A stretch of 64,000 bases of DNA from positions 62,001 through 126,000 of the forward strand of contig NZ_SGOM01000002.1 of assembly GCF_022113815.1 (NCBI RefSeq), written 5' to 3'. Below, in pieces: positions 47,721 through 56,954 of the stretch. A program made the translations under genes and the position numbers. The notes beneath the pieces are model-generated. The model made no database searches. It was not told where the DNA came from and saw only the letters and a program-made list of their open reading frames with translations. Source of the DNA: Vibrio cincinnatiensis (GTDB taxonomy: Bacteria; Pseudomonadota; Gammaproteobacteria; Enterobacterales; Vibrionaceae). The stretch's first letter is position 1. Each line of letters opens with the position of its first letter.

Positions 47721-48926
47721 ATGTCTGCAACATTTCCATTAGCTAAACTGACCTTCCTTATCGCTATATTGACAGCCGTCGGTCAAATGACCCAAACCAT
47801 GTATGTACCTTCTGTGGGTTACATGGCAAGTGAATTTTTAGTCACACCCGCCGCTTTACAAGCTGTTATGGCTTGTTACTTGATTCCTTATGGCTTTTCA
47901 CAGTTTATCTATGGCACGTTATCCGATCGTCTTGGTCGTAAACCTATCATCCTTGCAGGATTAGCCATTTATATTATTGGCACTTTAGTGGCACTTTTTG
48001 CCCATCAATATACGATTTTTTTAGCGGGAAGTTTTATTCAAGGGTTAGGAATTGGCTGTGGTGGCGCAATGAGTCGAACACTGACACGAGATTGTTTCAG
48101 TGGCGCAAAGCTACATCAAGCAAACAGTTTGATCAGCATGTGTTTGATCTTCTCACCTTTAATCGCTCCCGTACTCGGTGGCTATTTAACTGAAACATTT
48201 GGTTGGCGATCCAGCTATCTATTTCTGTCTTTATTTGCTATCGCTGTCATTATTATCATGATGACCTATATGATGGAAACCTTACCAAAAGAAATACGTA
48301 AAAAAGAACCCGTACTGAAAAGCTACCACTTTGTGCTCTCAGATCACCGCTTTCAAGGGTACTTACTCTGCTTAGTCGCCACCTTTGCTGGGGTTGCCGT
48401 TTTCGAAGGTGCCGCAGGTGTTCTTTTGGGAGGAGTATTAACCTTGCCAGCCACAACTGTTAGCTTACTTTTTGTCACCCCAATTCCCGGCTACCTTACA
48501 GGGGCTTGGTTGTCTAATGTGATTGCGCAGCGAAGTGGAGAAAAACAGGCATTGCACGTTGGCTTGATGGCTATCATCTGTGGCTCAATGATTGTTCTCA
48601 TCCCTGGACTATTTGATCAAACCACCGCTTTGACCTTAATTGGCGGTGCAACCATCTATTTCTTAGGGGCTGGTATTTTGTTTCCTGCAGCCACAACGGG
48701 AGCACTGGAACCGCTACCATATCATGCAGGGACTGGGGGGGCGATTCTTGGTGGCATGCAAAACCTAGGCGCAGGCATTGCAACGTTAGTCGCTTCACTT
48801 TTCCCCGCTACAAACCAATTGCCTCTAGGCATCATTATGTTAGTGATGTCCATACTTGCTTTGTTCGGGCTAAGACGCGTCTATAAACATCAAGATCCTT
48901 CCCAACATATGCCTTTGGCGATATGA
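47721..48926 (+). CDS. emrD: EmrD-like multidrug efflux transporter (MFS, DHA1)
   Basis: A 401-residue exporter with 12 helices, starting at ATG 47721 with GGTGGAG just upstream. Motif A GTLSDRLGRKPIILAG follows helix 2, and the AVGQMTQTMYVPSVGYMA N-terminus and GAGILFPAATTGALEPLPYHAGTGGA segment match EmrD. The family ejects hydrophobic compounds by proton antiport. In this neighbourhood a role in siderophore export is possible but speculative. Confidence 0.82.
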   Translation: MSATFPLAKLTFLIAILTAVGQMTQTMYVPSVGYMASEFLVTPAALQAVMACYLIPYGFSQFIYGTLSDRLGRKPIILAGLAIYIIGTLVALFAHQYTIFLAGSFIQGLGIGCGGAMSRTLTRDCFSGAKLHQANSLISMCLIFSPLIAPVLGGYLTETFGWRSSYLFLSLFAIAVIIIMMTYMMETLPKEIRKKEPVLKSYHFVLSDHRFQGYLLCLVATFAGVAVFEGAAGVLLGGVLTLPATTVSLLFVTPIPGYLTGAWLSNVIAQRSGEKQALHVGLMAIICGSMIVLIPGLFDQTTALTLIGGATIYFLGAGILFPAATTGALEPLPYHAGTGGAILGGMQNLGAGIATLVASLFPATNQLPLGIIMLVMSILALFGLRRVYKHQDPSQHMPLAI

Positions 48927-48956
48927 CCTTCATCAGTTAAAAAATCAAGGTGTACA

Positions 48957-48988
48957 GTTCTGGGATCTACGTATGAGATACCCAGAAC
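48957..48988 (+). terminator. Hairpin after emrD
   Basis: GTTCTGGGATCT pairs with AGATaCCCAGAAC across a short loop. No long T run, so moderate certainty. Confidence 0.5.
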
Positions 48989-49015
48989 CTCATCAACAAA
49001 GTCAGGAATATAACG

Positions 49016-49360
49016 TTAACGTAGCTGTAATGCTTGAGCACTAAAATGAATACCTTGCCAGCCATAGCGCATGAAATTTCGGATATTTTGGTGGTCATTA
49101 TTGTGGGGATATTCCAGCACATCTTGTCGATAAAAATCACCAAAACATGCCAACGTGCTCTCTAGCGAAAGCTGATGCAGTAAAGCAAAAGCAAATATCT
49201 TGCACGAACCATTATTCTGATTAACCGCATTATGAATATCACCATTGGTAAAAGCCGTAGGTGTAAATAGGTAATGCTCATCAATCGTCGCTATCACGTC
49301 TGAAAAAGTGATGCTTTGCGGGCGCTGTTGAATGTGGGTGAGTAACTCGTTCAGTTCCAT
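49016..49360 (-). CDS. HopJ-family protein
   Basis: A 114-residue protein of the HopJ type III effector family (Pfam HopJ), recognised by ITFSDVIATIDEHYLFTPTAFTNGD, NGSCKIFAFALLHQLS and ACFGDFYRQDVLE. Despite the name, the family is widespread in free-living proteobacteria with no secretion system nearby, and its role is unknown. No secretion signal or type III genes are in the window. Confidence 0.85.
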   Translation of the reverse strand: MELNELLTHIQQRPQSITFSDVIATIDEHYLFTPTAFTNGDIHNAVNQNNGSCKIFAFALLHQLSLESTLACFGDFYRQDVLEYPHNNDHQNIRNFMRYGWQGIHFSAQALQLR

Positions 49361-49453
49361 CTTTCTCTATCCTATAAAATCGTAAGTAATCAGTGTAAGA
49401 AAAATTGGATAGCGTGGGAACGCTGTCTATTCATTGTTTCTAGCACTCAACGC

Positions 49454-49972
49454 TTACTGACAATAACAGTTAAGTTGCTTCAGTAACGTTTCTACAGATG
49501 ATGTTGTTAGTGTACTGATCTCTTTTTTTTCTTGTAAAGACCGTCGAACTTCCGTACTCCTAACTTTCACTTTTTCTGGGCAAGCCATAACCGACCAACG
49601 TTGAAGGATGTCTTGCGCACGGTAAAATTGACCAAATTGAAAAAGGTTATCCGGCCCAATCACAAAAGTCAGTTCAGCCTCTGGCCATTGTTCTTGCAAG
49701 AAGGTCAGTAAAGCATAGGTCGTCACACTTTGCCCCGGCTGTAATAGGCCTTTTTCAACATCCGCTAATTGCACTTGAGGTAAACTTAAATCTGCAATAA
49801 AAGCATCAATCAAACGGCAGCGTAATGCATAGTCCAACATCTCTTTGCCCCAAGCATGAGCGATACTGGGCACCAGCAAAATGCGATCAAAATGCGTCAG
49901 TGACTCAATCACACTTTTATGGCCAAGCGTTGGAGGGTTAAAAGCGCTACCAAATACGGCAATTTTTTCCAT
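49454..49972 (-). CDS. Short NadD-like nicotinate-nucleotide adenylyltransferase
   Basis: A 172-residue nucleotidyltransferase with the GSAFNPPTLGHKSV signature (the T/HxGH active site), FVIGPDNLFQF and a C-terminal RSTEVRRSLQ, equivalent to the ISSTxxR motif. This would join nicotinate mononucleotide to AMP. NadD proteins are usually 200-220 residues, so this is a short paralogue. It is divergent from nadE, which carries out the next step, so the pair forms a NAD-synthesis locus. Confidence 0.85.
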   Translation of the reverse strand: MEKIAVFGSAFNPPTLGHKSVIESLTHFDRILLVPSIAHAWGKEMLDYALRCRLIDAFIADLSLPQVQLADVEKGLLQPGQSVTTYALLTFLQEQWPEAELTFVIGPDNLFQFGQFYRAQDILQRWSVMACPEKVKVRSTEVRRSLQEKKEISTLTTSSVETLLKQLNCYCQ

Positions 49973-50101
49973 CGATTTCTCTCTCTATTTTCGAGATCGT
50001 ATTCACGGTTTTCTAATTTATCGTTTGCGGTATGATATAACTAACTCATATCAAGATGCGAGCCTCCCGATGCGGTTTCGCTTGCTGGCAAAGGAAAGAT
50101 T

Positions 50102-50947
50102 ATGGAACAAACGATTCGAGAAGAAATGCGGGTGCAACCCAGTATAGAACCACAATTTGAAATTGAGCGCCGAGTGAATTTCATTAAGCGCAAACTGCTA
50201 GAGTCTGGATGTAAAGCTCTGGTACTGGGGATCAGTGGTGGAGTCGATTCAACAACCTGCGGACGTTTAGCTCAATTAGCTGTGGATGCCTTAAATCAGC
50301 AATACCATACCGACCACTACCAATTTATTGCGGTTCGTTTACCTTATGGCGAACAAAAAGATGAGCAAGAAGCTCAACTCGCCCTCTCTTTTATCCAACC
50401 GACCTATTCTGTTTCTGTCAATATAAAATCAGGGGTAGACGGTTTGCATGCTGCCTCACATGAAGCACTGGCGGGTACGGGCTTATTACCAACCGATACC
50501 GCCAAAATTGATTTTGTAAAAGGAAATGTAAAAGCTCGAGCTCGGATGATCGCTCAATATGAAATTGCTGGTTATGTAGGGGGGCTAGTGCTAGGGACCG
50601 ATCACTCAGCCGAAAATATCACTGGTTTTTATACTAAATACGGAGACGGGGCTTGTGATCTAGCACCTCTATTTGGCCTGAATAAACGTCAAGTACGCTT
50701 GGTAGCAGCGGCACTTGGAGCGCCAGAAGTATTAGTCCACAAAGTACCAACCGCAGATTTAGAAGAGCTTGCGCCACAAAAGGCTGATGAAGAGGCACTA
50801 AACCTGACGTATGAACAAATTGATGATTTTTTAGAAGGTAAGCCCGTACCCTCATCTGTCACTGAGCGGTTGATCCAAATTTATCTGACGACACAACATA
50901 AACGCCAGCCTATCCCCACCATTTATGATGAAATCGAAAAACAATAA
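50102..50947 (+). CDS. nadE: NAD synthetase (ammonia-dependent)
   Basis: A 281-residue enzyme that amidates nicotinate adenine dinucleotide to NAD with ATP and ammonia. The PP-loop SGGVDSTT is at about residue 42, [22 protein letters not shown] and the C-terminal KVPTADLE follow. No glutaminase domain is present. It is divergent from the NadD-like gene; the 129-base gap holds both promoters. Confidence 0.96.
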   Translation: MEQTIREEMRVQPSIEPQFEIERRVNFIKRKLLESGCKALVLGISGGVDSTTCGRLAQLAVDALNQQYHTDHYQFIAVRLPYGEQKDEQEAQLALSFIQPTYSVSVNIKSGVDGLHAASHEALAGTGLLPTDTAKIDFVKGNVKARARMIAQYEIAGYVGGLVLGTDHSAENITGFYTKYGDGACDLAPLFGLNKRQVRLVAAALGAPEVLVHKVPTADLEELAPQKADEEALNLTYEQIDDFLEGKPVPSSVTERLIQIYLTTQHKRQPIPTIYDEIEKQ

Positions 50948-50990
50948 ACACTCAGTAGCATAAAAGAGTGACAAGAGAATCATCACTTGT

Positions 50991-51022
50991 GAAGCCAAAC
51001 CTTTTTAGTTTGGCTTTCCTTT
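50991..51022 (+). terminator. Terminator of nadE
   Basis: Stem AAGCCAAAC / GTTTGGCTT with a 7-base loop followed by TCCTTT. Confidence 0.75.
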
Positions 51023-51222
51023 ACATTTCTCACTTTGTGGCACAACATTTTCGCTACAGCTAGCGCGTCAATTCGTTTACTTTTTTCATAGAAAATGCGA
51101 CATACATCACACCTAAATCTTTCCATTTTTAAAATGTAATTTTGTGTGAACCCTGCTTCATATTTTTTATGTATAGCGCAGGAAAATAGATGCTATTTAT
51201 TTTAATAATAAGGTTTCTATTT

Positions 51223-52548
51223 ATGCTCTATTTGGAATTTTTATTCCTCTTGCTGATCCTTTACACGGGTTCTCGTTATGGTGGTATTGGTCTAGGGGTT
51301 GTTTCAGGCATTGGCTTGGTTATTGAAGTTTTTATTTTCAAAATGCCGCCCACCTCTCCTCCAATTACCGTAATGTTGATTATTTTGGCCGTTGTAACCT
51401 GTGCTTCTATTCTTGAAGCGGCGGGTGGCCTTAAATACATGTTACAAGTCGCCGAGCGTTTATTGCGCCGCAACCCAAAACGCGTCACCTTAATCGCGCC
51501 TTTAGTCACCTACTCAATGACTTTTTTATTGGGTACTGGCCATGCGGTCTATTCCATTATGCCCATTATTGGTGATGTCGCTCTGAAAAATGGAATCCGC
51601 CCTGAACGCCCAATGGCAGCCGCTTCCGTTGCTTCACAAATTGCGATAACCGCTTCTCCTATTTCTGCGGCTGTCGTCTATTACTTAGCAGAACTCTCTA
51701 ATATCAACCACAGTATTACTCTGCTCTCTATTTTGATGGTTTCCGTTCCTGCCACATTATTTGGCACGATATTAATGTCACTTTATAGCATGCGTAGAGG
51801 TAAGGAACTGGATCAAGATCAGGACTACCAAGCTAGATTACAAGATCCTATTTTTAAAGAAAAAATCTTGAGCACTACTGCAACATCATTGGATGAAAAA
51901 CTCCCCGATGCTGCCAGAAACTCGGTATTACTCTTCATTTTGTCGATTCTAGTGATTGTTTTTGTCGCGATGTTCCCAGAAGTGCGCATGGTTGGCGGTG
52001 ATAAACCCGTCAATATGGCTACCGTCATTCAAATGATGATGCTCTGCTTTGGTGGGATTATTTTACTGGTCGCAAAAGTGAACCCTAAAGTGGTCCCTGA
52101 AGGGGTTGTCTTTAAGTCCGGAATGGTGGCCGCAATCGCCATTTTTGGTATTGCTTGGATGTCTGACACTTATTTCCAATATGCGATGCCGCAGTTCCGC
52201 TCTGGTATTATCGACATGGTAAATGCCTACCCTTGGACCTTTGCTCTCGCACTATTCATCGTTTCCGTTGTCGTGAATTCACAGGCCGTCGTTGCCAAGA
52301 TGATGCTACCGGTTGGTTTAGCGCTAGGTTTAGAACCCGCCTTGTTAATCGGGCTTATGCCTGCATTGTATGGTTACTTCTTTATTCCTAATTATCCATC
52401 GGATATTGCTACTGTTAACTTTGACATGACAGGCACCACCAAAATAGGTAAATGGTATTTTAACCACTCCTTTATGGCTCCCGGTTTAGTGGGTGTGATC
52501 AGCGCATGTTGCTTAGGTTACGTACTCGGGCAAATTGTGATTGGTTAA
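51223..52548 (+). CDS. dcuB: Anaerobic C4-dicarboxylate transporter DcuB
   Basis: A 441-residue carrier with 10-12 helices, starting at ATG 51223 (MLYLEFLFLLLILYTG), which aligns with the DcuB N-terminus; ATG 51190 has a good AGGA site and would add 11 residues. Diagnostic stretches: AERLLRRNPKRVTLIAPLVTY, GHAVYSIMPIIGDVALKNGIRPERPMAA and NYPSDIATVNFDMTGTTKIG. It exchanges fumarate and succinate in anaerobic fumarate respiration. No fumarase or DcuSR lies beside it. Confidence 0.9.
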   Translation: MLYLEFLFLLLILYTGSRYGGIGLGVVSGIGLVIEVFIFKMPPTSPPITVMLIILAVVTCASILEAAGGLKYMLQVAERLLRRNPKRVTLIAPLVTYSMTFLLGTGHAVYSIMPIIGDVALKNGIRPERPMAAASVASQIAITASPISAAVVYYLAELSNINHSITLLSILMVSVPATLFGTILMSLYSMRRGKELDQDQDYQARLQDPIFKEKILSTTATSLDEKLPDAARNSVLLFILSILVIVFVAMFPEVRMVGGDKPVNMATVIQMMMLCFGGIILLVAKVNPKVVPEGVVFKSGMVAAIAIFGIAWMSDTYFQYAMPQFRSGIIDMVNAYPWTFALALFIVSVVVNSQAVVAKMMLPVGLALGLEPALLIGLMPALYGYFFIPNYPSDIATVNFDMTGTTKIGKWYFNHSFMAPGLVGVISACCLGYVLGQIVIG

Positions 52549-52566
52549 TACCACAGCTATAAAATA

Positions 52567-52602
52567 AAAAGCCGCGGCACAATACCATGCTGCGGCTTTT
52601 TT
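52567..52602. terminator. Bidirectional terminator between dcuB and the reductase gene
   Basis: Stem GCCGCGGCA / TGCTGCGGC (one G-U) flanked by A and T runs. Confidence 0.88.
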
Positions 52603-52618
52603 ATCATGAAAGCGTAAT

Positions 52619-53527
52619 TTAAGGCACGTTATGCCCTTTCGCTGCCACCCAAACTCGATACCATTGCTCACGGGTTAACGTTAGCTCTAATGCTGCTACC
52701 GCCGCTTTTACTCGTTCTATATTTCCAGAACCAATGATAGGTAAAGGTTGAGAAGGCAAGCTACGTACCCAAGCGTACACCACTTGGTCAATACTCTGTG
52801 CGCCAATCTCTTCTTTCAATTGTTCAAGAACCAATCGCACACGTTGTGCTTGCTCACTTTGCCCGTTAAAGAGCATCCCGCCCGCCAAACAAGACCAAGC
52901 CATGGGGCGAACACGAAGCATTTGTAGTTGATCTAACGTACCGTCGTGAGCAACCTCAAAATTCAATGGATTGATTTCCACCTGATTCGTCACTAGCGGT
53001 TTACCTAGTCGAGACTGTAGCAATTCAAATTGTGCAGGAGAAAAATTCGACACCCCAAAATGTTTCACTTTACCGACTTTATGTAATTCAGCAAACGCTT
53101 CTGCAACTTCATCTGCATCCATCAGCAAATCAGGGCGATGCAACAACAGTACATCTAACTCATTAACACCTAAACGTTGCAAAGACTGATTTACAGACTG
53201 ATAAATATGTGCAGAGCTGGTGTCATAGTGGTTAATCTTCCGATCCGGAAATTGATCACTGCACAGCTTAATATCACATTTGGTCACAATCTGCAGTTGT
53301 TCACGAAGTGATGGCTCAAGAGCTAGCGCTTCACCAAATAAATGTTCGCATTGGTAATTACCATAAATATCCGCGTGATCAACCGTTGTGATGCCCAGTT
53401 CAACATGTTGCTTGAGGAAGGTTAAACGCGCTTGTGGCGTCTTATTCCACTCACCTAAGCGCCAGTAACCTTGCACCAGCTCTGAGAACTCAGGCCCTTT
53501 CGATGCCATCGTTATTTTTGCAACCAT
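52619..53527 (-). CDS. Aldo/keto reductase (YdhF-like)
   Basis: A 302-residue NADPH-dependent reductase with a TIM-barrel AKR pattern: GITTVDHADIYGNY carries the catalytic Asp and Tyr, IVTKCD the Lys and DVLLLHRPD the His. GVSNFSP and the C-terminal IIGSGNIERV bind the cofactor. AGGAG precedes ATG 53527. Closest in memory to E. coli YdhF. The natural substrate is unknown. Confidence 0.9.
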   Translation of the reverse strand: MVAKITMASKGPEFSELVQGYWRLGEWNKTPQARLTFLKQHVELGITTVDHADIYGNYQCEHLFGEALALEPSLREQLQIVTKCDIKLCSDQFPDRKINHYDTSSAHIYQSVNQSLQRLGVNELDVLLLHRPDLLMDADEVAEAFAELHKVGKVKHFGVSNFSPAQFELLQSRLGKPLVTNQVEINPLNFEVAHDGTLDQLQMLRVRPMAWSCLAGGMLFNGQSEQAQRVRLVLEQLKEEIGAQSIDQVVYAWVRSLPSQPLPIIGSGNIERVKAAVAALELTLTREQWYRVWVAAKGHNVP

Positions 53528-53554
53528 GGGTAATACTCCTTTACGTTCAATATA

Positions 53555-54100
53555 TTATGAACGATTGTTAACATAAATCCATTGCAGCTCGATGGTGGAT
53601 CCATCCGTCTTTAACTGCACTTGTCTTTGCTGAGAAAGCCAACCTTGTATTTTAGGAAACACACCTACATAGCGGTTTAAGAATACAATCAACGCACGAT
53701 CAACCTCTTGCCAAGACTCATCATCTCGCCGCTTTAGTACATCAAACTCATTATCGCCCAGTTTTGCCCAAACCAGTTGCAAACCATCTTGCCTTAAACC
53801 CAGTTGAAGGTGGCTCCATGCATGAGGTGAATAATCGCTGTACATCGTCATCACTCCGGTTTGATCGGTATTTTGCTCAACACTGGCCCAAACTGAAGTC
53901 GAATAATAATAAAACGGATCACTACACCAACGCTTGTCTGTTATCAGCTCACCACACTCAAACCAATATGGGCTCTGATCAATATGCTCAAAGGAAGGAA
54001 AGAGCCCATCATTTTGTAAAAAAGGTACGATAAAGGTCGGGTGTGCGGCATAAGCCGTTACCAACCAAAGAGATCCCACGATGCTCATCCAGCGGATCAT
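53555..54100 (-). CDS. Uncharacterised exported protein
   Basis: A 181-residue protein with a signal peptide (MIRWMSIVGSLWLVTAYA, cleavage near AYA-AHP). The rest is beta-rich with many tryptophans and two cysteines (WFECGELITDKRWCSDP) that could form a disulphide. I do not recognise the family. It is transcribed upstream of and toward the reductase gene, 28 bases away, so the two may form one unit. Confidence 0.65.
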   Translation of the reverse strand: MIRWMSIVGSLWLVTAYAAHPTFIVPFLQNDGLFPSFEHIDQSPYWFECGELITDKRWCSDPFYYYSTSVWASVEQNTDQTGVMTMYSDYSPHAWSHLQLGLRQDGLQLVWAKLGDNEFDVLKRRDDESWQEVDRALIVFLNRYVGVFPKIQGWLSQQRQVQLKTDGSTIELQWIYVNNRS

Positions 54101-54388
54101 ACCAGTTTATCCTGTGAGGTTAGCGTCGCCTCCACTTCACAGACAAACGGTATTACCGATATAGCGGCAGCATAGATAAAAGTGGTTATTCGCACAGAAA
54201 CGATTGACTCAACAGACGAGGTCAGGCTCAAACCATAAAACCCAACAATAGTAAATTCAACAGCTATAGTGCCTTTCCATTAAGCGGGGAACAAGCTTTT
54301 TAGCCAAGCGACATCACAAAAAACCATTCCACTTGGGCTAACAAAACGAAAAAGAAGCGGCATACTTAACCGAAAAATAACAGGGAAC
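54101..54388. other. Gap of unknown content
   Basis: About 290 bases between the exported-protein gene and the ompW terminator. It must hold the promoter of the exported-protein gene. No supported coding frame, RNA or repeat was found. Confidence 0.35.
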
Positions 54389-54415
54389 CAAAAAGAGGTG
54401 CTTAATGCACCTCTT
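54389..54415 (-). terminator. Terminator of ompW
   Basis: Stem AAGAGGTGC / GCACCTCTT, loop ttaat, followed on the reverse strand by T residues. Confidence 0.85.
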
Positions 54416-54449
54416 GGTCTTAAATTTAAGGTAGTTAATAATCAATAAC

Positions 54450-55094
54450 TTAAAACTTATACCCTCCAGCAATCATAAAGACCCAAGGGTTAATTTTCAC
54501 ATCCGTGGCGACTTTGTTAGAATCAATCTTATATTTTGCTGTGGTTTCAATATTGGCATACCAAGCCGAAGCGTTAAAAAACCAATTGTCGTCAAGCATA
54601 TAGTCAAAACCGATATTGGCTGCCAATCCCCACGAATCATCGAGTTTAAGATCACTTAACTCCGCACTTTTTCCCGTACTATTAAATTTTTCATCAAAAA
54701 ACTTGGTGTAGTTAACGCCCGCCCCTACATAAGGGCGAAACGCTGAATTCGCCTCACCAAAGTAGTATTGAACCATTACGGTTGGCGGTAAATGCTTTGT
54801 TTTACCTATATCACCTAACCCACCAAGTTTAGTCGAGATATCGTGGGAGAACGGGGTTGCAGCAAGTAATTCAACACTGAAATTATCCGTCAGCATATAC
54901 CCGATGGTTAATCCGAGCTGAGTATTAGTATTGACTTCTAATTCGTTACTGGTGTTGGGGATTTTATCACTGCTATCATTGGGCACAACGGCAGCTAGAC
55001 CAGCACGAACTAAAATATCGCCTTGTTGATGGGCTAGCACATTGGTTGAGACAAGTGTGGCTAATACCGCCAATCCACATGCTGTTTTTTTCAT
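54450..55094 (-). CDS. ompW: Outer-membrane protein OmpW
   Basis: A 214-residue eight-stranded barrel with a signal peptide ending at LAH. Family motifs: ILVRAGLAAVVPND, LGLTIGYMLTDNFSVELLAATPFSHDI, KHLPPTVMVQYYFG, RPYVGAGVNYTKFF and the terminal GGYKF. It forms a narrow hydrophobic channel for small molecules. A perfect FNR-type box lies upstream, agreeing with anaerobic induction known for ompW in enterics. Confidence 0.95.
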   Translation of the reverse strand: MKKTACGLAVLATLVSTNVLAHQQGDILVRAGLAAVVPNDSSDKIPNTSNELEVNTNTQLGLTIGYMLTDNFSVELLAATPFSHDISTKLGGLGDIGKTKHLPPTVMVQYYFGEANSAFRPYVGAGVNYTKFFDEKFNSTGKSAELSDLKLDDSWGLAANIGFDYMLDDNWFFNASAWYANIETTAKYKIDSNKVATDVKINPWVFMIAGGYKF

Positions 55095-55165
55095 TATGGT
55101 TTTCCTTTTGTTGGGCTAATAATTATTGTTATTGCCGCAACATAGCACAGAAAGACCACATAAAT

Positions 55166-55179
55166 TTGATGGAAATCAA
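55166..55179 (-). promoter_or_regulatory. Perfect FNR box upstream of ompW
   Basis: TTGATGGAAATCAA matches TTGAT-N4-ATCAA at 10 of 10 positions. It lies about 72-85 bases upstream of the ompW start, suitable for class I or II activation. Confidence 0.75.
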
Positions 55180-55381
55180 TTTGTAAAATTTATTACATAA
55201 AAGTATGGAAATATGTAAACTCCGTCACTTTCCACCCTCAAATGATAAACAATTATCTAATGCAAATTTATCGTGTATCACAACATTCCATCGGGGAAAC
55301 AACGGACTTAAATCAATAAACCGTTCACGAATGGGGCCATAACTTCGACCCGGTTTGCAGGTTGGTAAAAAAACTATCTGG

Positions 55382-55660
55382 CTAGGTGCGATACAGCACT
55401 TTAACAATATGCCAACCAAATTTTGTTTTGACTAACTGAGGCGTTAAAACTTCACCATGAAAACAGGCTTTATCAAAGGCTGGTACCATTTGCCCTTGGC
55501 GGAATTCACCTAGGTCTCCGCCTCGTTTTCCCGATGGACATAAGGAATGTTTTCTCGCTAACGTTTGAAATTTTGCCCCTTTTTTAAGCTGCTGAAGCAA
55601 AGCCTCTGCCTGCTCTTTGTGTTTGACTAAAATGTGTAATGCGGCTGCCGTTTTGGCCAT
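55382..55660 (-). CDS. ppiC: Peptidyl-prolyl isomerase PpiC (parvulin)
   Basis: A 92-residue single-domain parvulin starting at ATG 55660 behind GGGAGAG. Motifs: [49 protein letters not shown]. It catalyses proline isomerisation in the cytoplasm; no signal peptide. About 120 bases beyond its stop the reverse strand has no clear gene. Confidence 0.95.
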   Translation of the reverse strand: MAKTAAALHILVKHKEQAEALLQQLKKGAKFQTLARKHSLCPSGKRGGDLGEFRQGQMVPAFDKACFHGEVLTPQLVKTKFGWHIVKVLYRT

Positions 55661-55839
55661 AATTCTCTCCCATAATAAAAGCGGCATAGTGTAACGAAAG
55701 GCTAAGGGGAATGCATCACCTCGGTATCTGATCGCTTTTTCTGCTTTCCTCTCCGTAAAAATGACTTGATAACGTTACTGATTGACGTTTTTCAGTTACT
55801 ATAGACAGATAGAAAAGCGTTTATTTTGAGTAGTGTGTT

Positions 55840-56766
55840 ATGGCAAAAACCATCAGTAAAGCAAACCAGTCACAAGGAATGTTGATGTTCACCTTGAACT
55901 CGCAGAAACAACTGTTTGCGATAGGAACGCTAAAAGTTCGAGAAATTGTTCCCTTTTTACCGATGACTCAGATCCCGTATTCTCATCATCATGTAGTAGG
56001 GACCGTCACTATCCGAGATCTCACCGTACCAGTTATTGATATGGCTGCCGCTATTGGGTTTCGACGCATCACTGAGCAAGAATATAAAGATTGCTATTTG
56101 ATTGTGACTGACTGTCTACGCACTGTCGTTGCGTTTATGGTACGTGGTATCGAAAAGATTATCGAGTGTGATTGGCGGACCATTGAAGCTGCACCGAGTT
56201 CTGCAGGTCATAATGTTTTTGTGACAGGAATTACTCGTTATCAAGATCGCATCGTTCAATTACTGGATGTCGAACTTTTGCTCTCAAAAATCTATCCACA
56301 ATATGAATCGGCAAAAGTACCAATGCTTACCGATATTGAACGTGAACGCCTCAAACCTTTAAATATTTTGCTGGTCGACGATTCCTCTATTGCCCGCAAA
56401 CAACTTTCGGATGCGTTAGATAGCATAAATATTCCTTACCAAATTTGTAAAAATGGGTTGGATGCGATTGAGTTAATGCGCCGTGAAGCAGATGAACATA
56501 AAGCAATCGATATTCTCGTGAGTGATATCGAAATGCCAGGGCTAGATGGGTACGAACTTGCTTTTGAAGTACAAAATGATGAAAAACTCAATCATGCATA
56601 TTGTATTTTGCATACCTCCCTCTCAAGTGAAATTTGTGTTGATAGAGCACATCAAGTCGGTGCTCATGAGGCATTAGAAAAATTTAATGCTACAGAGCTT
56701 ATCGAGGCGATGCTACGAGGAGCCAAAACGATAGAAGCTCAGCGCCATGCAAGCTTAGCTCATTAA
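55840..56766 (+). CDS. cheV: Chemotaxis coupling protein CheV
   Basis: A 308-residue protein with an N-terminal CheW domain (FAIGTLKVREIVPFLPMTQIP, VVGTVTIRDLTVPVIDM, GITRYQDRIVQLLDVE) and a C-terminal receiver (ILLVDDSSIARKQL, phosphoacceptor in ILVSDIEMPGLDGYEL, HTSLSS). It couples receptors to CheA in a phosphorylation-tunable way. It likely serves the chemoreceptors of this genome. Confidence 0.94.
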   Translation: MAKTISKANQSQGMLMFTLNSQKQLFAIGTLKVREIVPFLPMTQIPYSHHHVVGTVTIRDLTVPVIDMAAAIGFRRITEQEYKDCYLIVTDCLRTVVAFMVRGIEKIIECDWRTIEAAPSSAGHNVFVTGITRYQDRIVQLLDVELLLSKIYPQYESAKVPMLTDIERERLKPLNILLVDDSSIARKQLSDALDSINIPYQICKNGLDAIELMRREADEHKAIDILVSDIEMPGLDGYELAFEVQNDEKLNHAYCILHTSLSSEICVDRAHQVGAHEALEKFNATELIEAMLRGAKTIEAQRHASLAH

Positions 56767-56778
56767 ATCTATCCTCAC

Positions 56779-56801
56779 CGAGGGCGCAGAAAGCGCCCTC
56801 G
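56779..56801 (+). terminator. Hairpin after cheV
   Basis: Perfect 9-bp stem CGAGGGCGC / GCGCCCTCG with a 5-base loop, no long T run. Confidence 0.6.
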
Positions 56802-56954
56802 TCATCCCCCCCTCAATAAATAAAAACAAAAGCGCTTAAGCGATCGCATTCTTTATCTCACCGCCCCCCTGAGCTTATTTATTTGCAGCAATATAAAATA
56901 AAATCCGCTACTCTAAGCGTATCGAATTTACTGGGCAGTAATGTTTGCAAGACC

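Noticed and set aside
49016..49360. HopJ as evidence for a type III secretion system
   Set aside because: The family name is historical; no secretion or chaperone genes are in the window and the family is common in free-living bacteria.
55225..55419. A 64-residue reverse-strand frame downstream of ppiC
   Set aside because: It overlaps the ppiC end, lacks a ribosome site and has no recognisable features; it could be a remnant but cannot be supported.
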